Positions 5,292-9,179 of a stretch of DNA of 9,179 nucleotides are shown here, piece after piece. The notes beneath the pieces are model-generated. The model was not told the origin of the DNA. It saw only the letters and a list, made by a program, of their open reading frames with translations, and did not search any database. Position 1 is the first letter of the stretch, and each line of letters opens with the position of its first letter. The stretch comes from an uncultured Bacteroidota bacterium. GTDB taxonomy: Bacteria > Bacteroidota > Bacteroidia > Chitinophagales > Chitinophagaceae. The translations under genes and the position numbers were made by a program. The stretch covers positions 1 through 9,179 of the forward strand of contig CAIVHI010000338.1 of the NCBI GenBank assembly GCA_903905685.1, read 5' to 3'.

Positions 5292-8200
5292 CTGTGACGC
5301 CACTTGGGCCACCGCAGATACGAAACGGACATTGATGGTGTTGCTGAACGGATTGTTGGGGAATGCACACCAAGCCGGGGTGAACACCTGCACCTTTACG
5401 CGCACCGGCGTGGTGACACTGGGAATCGTGAACAGGTAGGAGTTGGCACCCGGTACCAAGGTATCGTCTACATACCACTGGTACACCGATATGGAACCCG
5501 GATAAACCGCATAGGCCATAAAACTCACGCTGGCACCGGGAGTAACGATGCTGTCGGGCAGCGCGGTTATGTAGGCAACGGGCGTACTGTCTATTATGTG
5601 TAGCGCCAACCTATTGCTGGTGTCGTGCAACGGGAAGGCACACGCTTGGTCGGTACCGATGACGCAATATATGGTCTCCCCGGTATAGAGATATGACGAC
5701 GAATAGAAGCTTGCCGTAGCGCCAACGATAGGGGTATCGGGCGTGCCCGTAAACCATTGATAGGTTGGCGATATGCCACCATTAACCGCATAAGTGGAGA
5801 ACGAAATATTGGTGCCGCGGCAAACGGTGTCGCCAGGTGTGGCCGTGATACTGAACGTTACGGGAACATCATTGGCGAGTGCGACATTAAACGTAACCGA
5901 GGCCGAAGGACAACCTGCATACGTATCGGTGAAGGTATACACCCCTATGGCAGTACCGGCGGTATCCTGACGGACCGGGTTTTGAAGCGTGGAGGTAAAC
6001 CCACCCGGACCTGCCCATTGGTAGCTAAGAGGACTGTAGCCGCTGCCGGGATTGCCATACAGCGATACCGGATAATTGAGGCAGGCCGTGGTACCGAGTG
6101 AAACCGTGGGCGTGGGAGGAACAACAGAATCCACCGTTACCAGTTCAGAATCGACCACATTCGGACAACCATTGTGGGTGAGGGTGACGTGATACATACC
6201 GCTGTCGGCCATGGTGATGGCAACTACGCTGGGGTTGTAAATGGCGGAGGTGAAACCGTTGGGGCCTGTCCAACCATAAGTGGCAATGGTATAACTTGCC
6301 GTAACCGACAGGTTCTCCGTTTGTCCCAAGCAAATGGGCGACGTCGCTTTCGTGGTGGGCGCAGCCAGCGATGGTACGATATGGATATCATAATAGTCAT
6401 CGGGCGAAATCACTGTAGGCGCACTCGAAATGATGCGAATACGATACCCGGTTCCGGAGAGGCCCGCAGGAATGGTGCAGGCTATGGTTCCCGATAGTGT
6501 GCTGCTCAGCCAAGTGCCGATAATGCCACTTGTAGTAAGTGCCGGGAAGGTTCCTGTATTATCGGATATCTGCACCTTGAGGGTTGTAGCAGTAATCGTA
6601 TTGGCCGTGTAAGACACATTCAAAGTGCCACCTGCGCATACCAAGGTGTCGGTAAACGGCTGGGTAATCATGACGAGCGAGTCGGCAGTGAATTGGGTGA
6701 TGAATGCATCAGACGCTCCACCGCCAAAAGCAGGTTGCTGAACCGTGGCTGAGGAGGAAACACCCCCTGCCGTATACAGACCGCCACTACTGTTGGTAGA
6801 CCCGGCGAACGTGAGGAGGTTGTTGGCGTCTATCGTCAAGCCGTAGGCGTAATCGTTGAAGGTTCCTCCAAAATAGCTGCTCCAGTAATTGCGGCCGAGG
6901 GGGTCGAACTTACCCAGCATACCGTCAAAACTACCTGCGTTGGCCGCCTGCAATGCAGTGCCGGTAACGATGCCCGTAGTACTTAACGTGTAGCCCGACA
7001 CGGCGAAGTTGTTCATATTGTCTACTGCTATGCCGGTACCGTAATCGCTTTGGTCGCCACCAAAATAGGTAGCCCATTGAATTACACCCGCATTGGTGAA
7101 CTTGGCAATATAGGCATCCTGAACACCGCCAAATGTGGTCTTGTAGGCATTTGCAGTAGCCACTCCCAAGGTGCTTGTCGTATTGCCAACAACACCAATG
7201 TTGTCTGAACCGTCTACCGTAATTGCAGTGCCCTGCTCAACGCCGGGACCACCAAAGTAGGTGCCCCAGTTGATGGCACCCAAAGAACTGAATTGCGCAA
7301 CGAAGGCATCAGACGTACCACTGAGTGTGGATTGATAGGCACCCAACGTGGCTATAGCCGCACTACTGTTGGTTTGGCCCGTAATATTGAGGTTCAATGC
7401 CGCATCGCACTTGATACTGATGACGTCGTCTTGCGCCGAACCGCCATAATAAGAGGCAAAAGTGATGGTACCGGTAGTGGTGAATTTGGCAAAGAAGCCA
7501 TCCGTAGGGCCGCTTAGTGCAAACTGATATGCCCCTGCGGTAGCCATCCCGGTGCTGGCCGTTTGACCGCCAATATAAATTGCCCCGCCTGCGTCCGTAG
7601 TTACCGCATTGGCATAATCGTCGCTGGTGCCACCATAGTAGGTAGACCATTGGCGCACCCCATTGCTCGCAAAAGACACCAAGAAGCCATCGTATCCGGC
7701 CGTATAAGTATTTTGGAATACCCCTGCCGTGCCCAAACCCGTACTATTGGTATAGCCTGAAAGATAGATGTTGCCCGTGCTGCCTACGGTAATGCCGGTT
7801 CCGCGATCATCGCCCGCACCACCAAAATAGGTAGCCCAAGACATGACGCCGGCGGAGCTATATGCAGCAATAAAGGCATCGTAGGTGCCTCCGCCAAAGG
7901 TGTTGAATGGCAGACCCACGCCAGATGCAATACCCGCCGTGCTGGAGGTATAACCGCCTACATAAATCAACCCGGTGCCGCCGTAGGACGTGATGGAAGT
8001 AGCAATGTCGTCGCCGGCGCCGCCATAGTAGGTGCTCCACGACAAATACGGGTCTATGGTAAGGGTGCCCTCATAAGAACCGGTATTGAACGTCAGGGTG
8101 TTGCCGTTCAATATGAATTGGGACGCAACCGGCAGGCCGGTCTCCTTTACAAAGGCATAGGGCTTCATTTCCTGCACCGTGCCCATGGGGGTAACGGCTT

Positions 8201-8780
8201 CCACGCCGCCATTAGCGGTAATTGCCAACGTCTTGGCCCCGTCATAGCGTAGTTGGATGTCGCTGGGATTGCCGCCTGGGCGCACTACGAAATCGTATTC
8301 CACTTTCTCGTCCCTGATATAAACGACCCAATCAATATTGGGGTAAACATCTTTATAGGTTACTTTGTTGAAGGCATGGGCGGTGAAGCCTTCTTTGCCG
8401 GCGAAGTAGTAGTTTTCGTAGAAGCTTTGGGGCTCGGCACTTTCTGCAACGGCGTGGGGATTGGCACCCACCAAGACCACATCCATGAGGTAGCCTGAAA
8501 GGCCGATGCCACGCGTGCCGTCGGTTTCGTTTTTGCGGAACTGGTAAACCAATTGGCCGCTACCCAAGTACATACTCATGCCGGGAGTGGACAATTTGTA
8601 TTGGATATCCTTACGGGTATGGAGGCCGGCATCGCGCACCTGGCCTTTGTTTTCCACAAAACATACCGGCTTGCGGAAGCCCGCAGCGGCAGAAGACGCA
8701 GAAAGGTCGCGGGCAGACAGGTGGGAGGCAGCCAAACACCCCACAATCGCCAACAACCCCTTAGTACCTTTAAAATACAT
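5031..8780 (-). CDS. Secreted T9SS cargo: DUF7948 - seven SBBP blades - Ig-like domains - sorting domain
   Basis: This 1249-residue protein is predicted to cross the inner membrane by a signal peptide (MYFKGTKGLLAIVGCLAASHLSA, cleavage near 23) and the outer membrane by T9SS. Residues about 38-243 form a DUF7948-like domain (CFVENKGQV 40-48, KDIQYKL 57-63). Seven SBBP repeats (about 248-700) start at W248, W315, W378, F441, W505, W569 and W633, each with an [WF]xxY[YF]GG motif and ending D-[AG]-[FYM]. Five Ig/PKD-like domains follow (about 703-1155), with likely Cys pairs C715/C768, C817/C872 and C900/C957. The last two domains are clearly duplicated. The C-terminal T9SS type A domain (about 1164-1249) has LFPNPNTGTFTL (1169-1180), YELLNMVGQSL (1194-1204), LAEGIYVMHL (1225-1234) and a basic FTVRK end. 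The role is probably adhesion or binding at the surface or outside the cell; no catalytic site was seen. No convincing promoter was found upstream. Confidence 0.93.
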   Translation of the reverse strand: MYFKGTKGLLAIVGCLAASHLSARDLSASSAAAGFRKPVCFVENKGQVRDAGLHTRKDIQYKLSTPGMSMYLGSGQLVYQFRKNETDGTRGIGLSGYLMDVVLVGANPHAVAESAEPQSFYENYYFAGKEGFTAHAFNKVTYKDVYPNIDWVVYIRDEKVEYDFVVRPGGNPSDIQLRYDGAKTLAITANGGVEAVTPMGTVQEMKPYAFVKETGLPVASQFILNGNTLTFNTGSYEGTLTIDPYLSWSTYYGGAGDDIATSITSYGGTGLIYVGGYTSSTAGIASGVGLPFNTFGGGTYDAFIAAYSSAGVMSWATYFGGAGDDRGTGITVGSTGNIYLSGYTNSTGLGTAGVFQNTYTAGYDGFLVSFASNGVRQWSTYYGGTSDDYANAVTTDAGGAIYIGGQTASTGMATAGAYQFALSGPTDGFFAKFTTTGTITFASYYGGSAQDDVISIKCDAALNLNITGQTNSSAAIATLGAYQSTLSGTSDAFVAQFSSLGAINWGTYFGGPGVEQGTAITVDGSDNIGVVGNTTSTLGVATANAYKTTFGGVQDAYIAKFTNAGVIQWATYFGGDQSDYGTGIAVDNMNNFAVSGYTLSTTGIVTGTALQAANAGSFDGMLGKFDPLGRNYWSSYFGGTFNDYAYGLTIDANNLLTFAGSTNSSGGLYTAGGVSSSATVQQPAFGGGASDAFITQFTADSLVMITQPFTDTLVCAGGTLNVSYTANTITATTLKVQISDNTGTFPALTTSGIIGTWLSSTLSGTIACTIPAGLSGTGYRIRIISSAPTVISPDDYYDIHIVPSLAAPTTKATSPICLGQTENLSVTASYTIATYGWTGPNGFTSAIYNPSVVAITMADSGMYHVTLTHNGCPNVVDSELVTVDSVVPPTPTVSLGTTACLNYPVSLYGNPGSGYSPLSYQWAGPGGFTSTLQNPVRQDTAGTAIGVYTFTDTYAGCPSASVTFNVALANDVPVTFSITATPGDTVCRGTNISFSTYAVNGGISPTYQWFTGTPDTPIVGATASFYSSSYLYTGETIYCVIGTDQACAFPLHDTSNRLALHIIDSTPVAYITALPDSIVTPGASVSFMAYAVYPGSISVYQWYVDDTLVPGANSYLFTIPSVTTPVRVKVQVFTPAWCAFPNNPFSNTINVRFVSAVAQVASQFHDVDLFPNPNTGTFTLSGSFDAVGATSISYELLNMVGQSLTSGNLPLHGSNLSANFNFGELAEGIYVMHLSGEGQNAYVRFTVRK
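5316..5852 (-). repeat. Duplicated Ig-like domain pair
   Basis: Residues about 977-1062 and 1068-1155 of the large T9SS protein align over their length. Matching parts are ISFSTYAVNGG with VSFMAYAVYPG, YQWF with YQWY, and ACAFPLHDTSN with WCAFPNNPFSN, at an offset of 91-93 residues. The first copy has C987 where the second has T1080, so the second lacks that Cys. This indicates an internal duplication followed by divergence. Confidence 0.65.
6681..8039 (-). repeat. Seven tandem SBBP repeats (about 64 residues each)
   Basis: Repeat starts are residues 248, 315, 378, 441, 505, 569 and 633, giving spacings of 67, 63, 63, 64, 64 and 64 residues, or roughly 190 bases in DNA. Each unit runs WxTY[YF]GG, a central G-[IN]-x-x-x-G-x-T segment, then D-[AG]-[FYM] and a closing F-x-x-x-G strand. 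Seven units are exactly enough for a closed seven-bladed beta-propeller, the fold for which SBBP is named. The DNA copies have diverged and are not identical. Confidence 0.85.
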
Positions 8781-9052
8781 ATGCTAATTATTTACTAATA
8801 CAGACAATTCAAGACCGCAATGTAAGGAATATCCGGCTTATTATGGACTTTTTTTAGATTACTAATCGGCGGTTGAAGAAAATGGGGGGAAACCAACGGC
8901 GGGAATGGGCATAGCCCATCGACATACCCCAACACCAACGGGTGCAAAGCAAGGCACCGCCCCGAATGTATCCACATCGAAAACGATGGCCGTCACCCGA
9001 CGACCTATACAAGGTAGGCAATACCTCGACGGCAATCGGCAAGTGCATTTTA
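8781..9052. other. Intergenic region between two T9SS cargo genes
   Basis: No coding segment is supported here. The part next to the large gene is AT-rich and should hold its promoter, but no exact TAnnTTTG with a TTG at proper spacing is seen on the minus strand. The part next to the partial gene is GC-rich with several small inverted repeats: GGTGC/GCACC at 8941-8958, ATGGGC/GCCCAT at 8905-8919, and an outer GCCGTC/GACGGC pair at 8989-9033. No hairpin with a T-tract was found, so a terminator for the gene entering from the right is uncertain. Confidence 0.5.
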
Positions 9053-9179
9053 TCACCGCTTCTCCACCATCCTGCATGTCCTCTCCCCCGTCACCGCATT
9101 TGCCGCCACAAGCGTATACACCCCCGGTGCCAACCCCTCCAGCGGCACCACCTGCTTCATCCCCGCCTCTCGCAGCGAC
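9053..9179 (-). CDS. C-terminal end of a second T9SS cargo protein (truncated)
   Basis: On the minus strand an open frame enters from the window edge and ends at TGA (9055-9053), giving 41 visible residues. The segment GMKQVVPLEGLAPGVYTLVA followed by about 14 residues and a basic MVEKR end matches the last part of T9SS type A sorting domains: a hydrophobic strand, L-[AP]-x-G-[VI]-Y, a short turn, and a final basic strand. The parallel segment in the neighbouring protein is LAEGIYVMHL...FTVRK. The passenger domain lies outside the window, so its function is unknown. It has the same orientation as the large gene downstream, 272 bases away. Confidence 0.8.
   Translation of the reverse strand, partial: SLREAGMKQVVPLEGLAPGVYTLVAANAVTGERTCRMVEKR

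Noticed and set aside
6681..8039. Regular repeats about 190 bases apart, at first sight like a DNA repeat array
   Set aside because: They are diverged coding repeats of the SBBP protein, in frame throughout, with no identical short repeats or unique spacers; not CRISPR or satellite DNA.
8735..8780. Lipobox-like IVGC at residues 12-15 of the large T9SS protein
   Set aside because: The hydrophobic stretch continues past the Cys, followed by a better signal peptidase I site near ASHLSA. T9SS cargo normally uses signal peptidase I. A lipoprotein is possible but less likely.
8792..8866. Direct repeat TTACTAAT at 8792-8799 and 8859-8866
   Set aside because: It is only eight AT-rich bases, 67 apart, in an AT-rich stretch; chance is a sufficient explanation.

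Overview
The window comes from a member of the Bacteroidota, probably near the Chitinophagales (the order is an inference). The evidence is two proteins ending in type IX secretion system (T9SS) type A sorting domains, a DUF7948/SBBP/Ig-like surface protein of a kind typical of this phylum, promoter boxes of the form TAnnTTTG in place of sigma-70 -10 boxes, weak Shine-Dalgarno sequences, and a tRNA gene without an encoded CCA. Base composition is roughly half G+C.

Layout, left to right. Bases 1-55 look like the end of a rightward gene, closed by a strong hairpin terminator (95-125). A leftward tRNA-Leu(CAA) (185-268) follows, with a good promoter candidate lying inside the 3' end of the leftward hscB gene (292-816). 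hscB encodes the J-domain co-chaperone of iron-sulfur cluster assembly. It is divergent from a rightward gene (865-2067) for a stand-alone dehydrogenase of the lysine-ketoglutarate reductase / saccharopine dehydrogenase / alanine dehydrogenase superfamily. The two start codons are 48 bases apart and their promoter boxes appear to overlap. Next is a leftward two-gene operon. Its first gene (2880-3854) encodes a membrane-anchored protein with two CxKCYE repeats, one transmembrane helix, a Pro/Ala/Thr-rich stalk and a C-terminal YARHG domain. Its second gene (2083-2883) encodes an exported M15 zinc peptidase that appears to start at a TTG overlapping the upstream stop codon. A 286-base divergent intergenic region separates this operon from a rightward CHAD-domain gene (4141-4944). 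That gene converges on a very large leftward gene (5031-8780), with a 19-bp perfect hairpin between them. The large gene encodes a 1249-residue secreted protein with a signal peptide, a DUF7948-like domain, seven SBBP blades, five Ig-like domains and a T9SS sorting domain. Finally, bases 9053-9179 hold the C-terminal end of a second leftward T9SS cargo protein, cut by the window edge.

How the genes fit together: most are separate housekeeping units (tRNA, Fe-S assembly, amino-acid dehydrogenase, polyphosphate-binding-type protein). The YARHG/M15 pair is the only tightly coupled operon and points to an envelope or peptidoglycan role. The right-hand third is devoted to T9SS-exported surface proteins. 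I do not see a defence system, mobile element, CRISPR array or biosynthetic cluster. The least described pieces are the N-terminal CxKCYE repeat module and its coupling to the peptidase.
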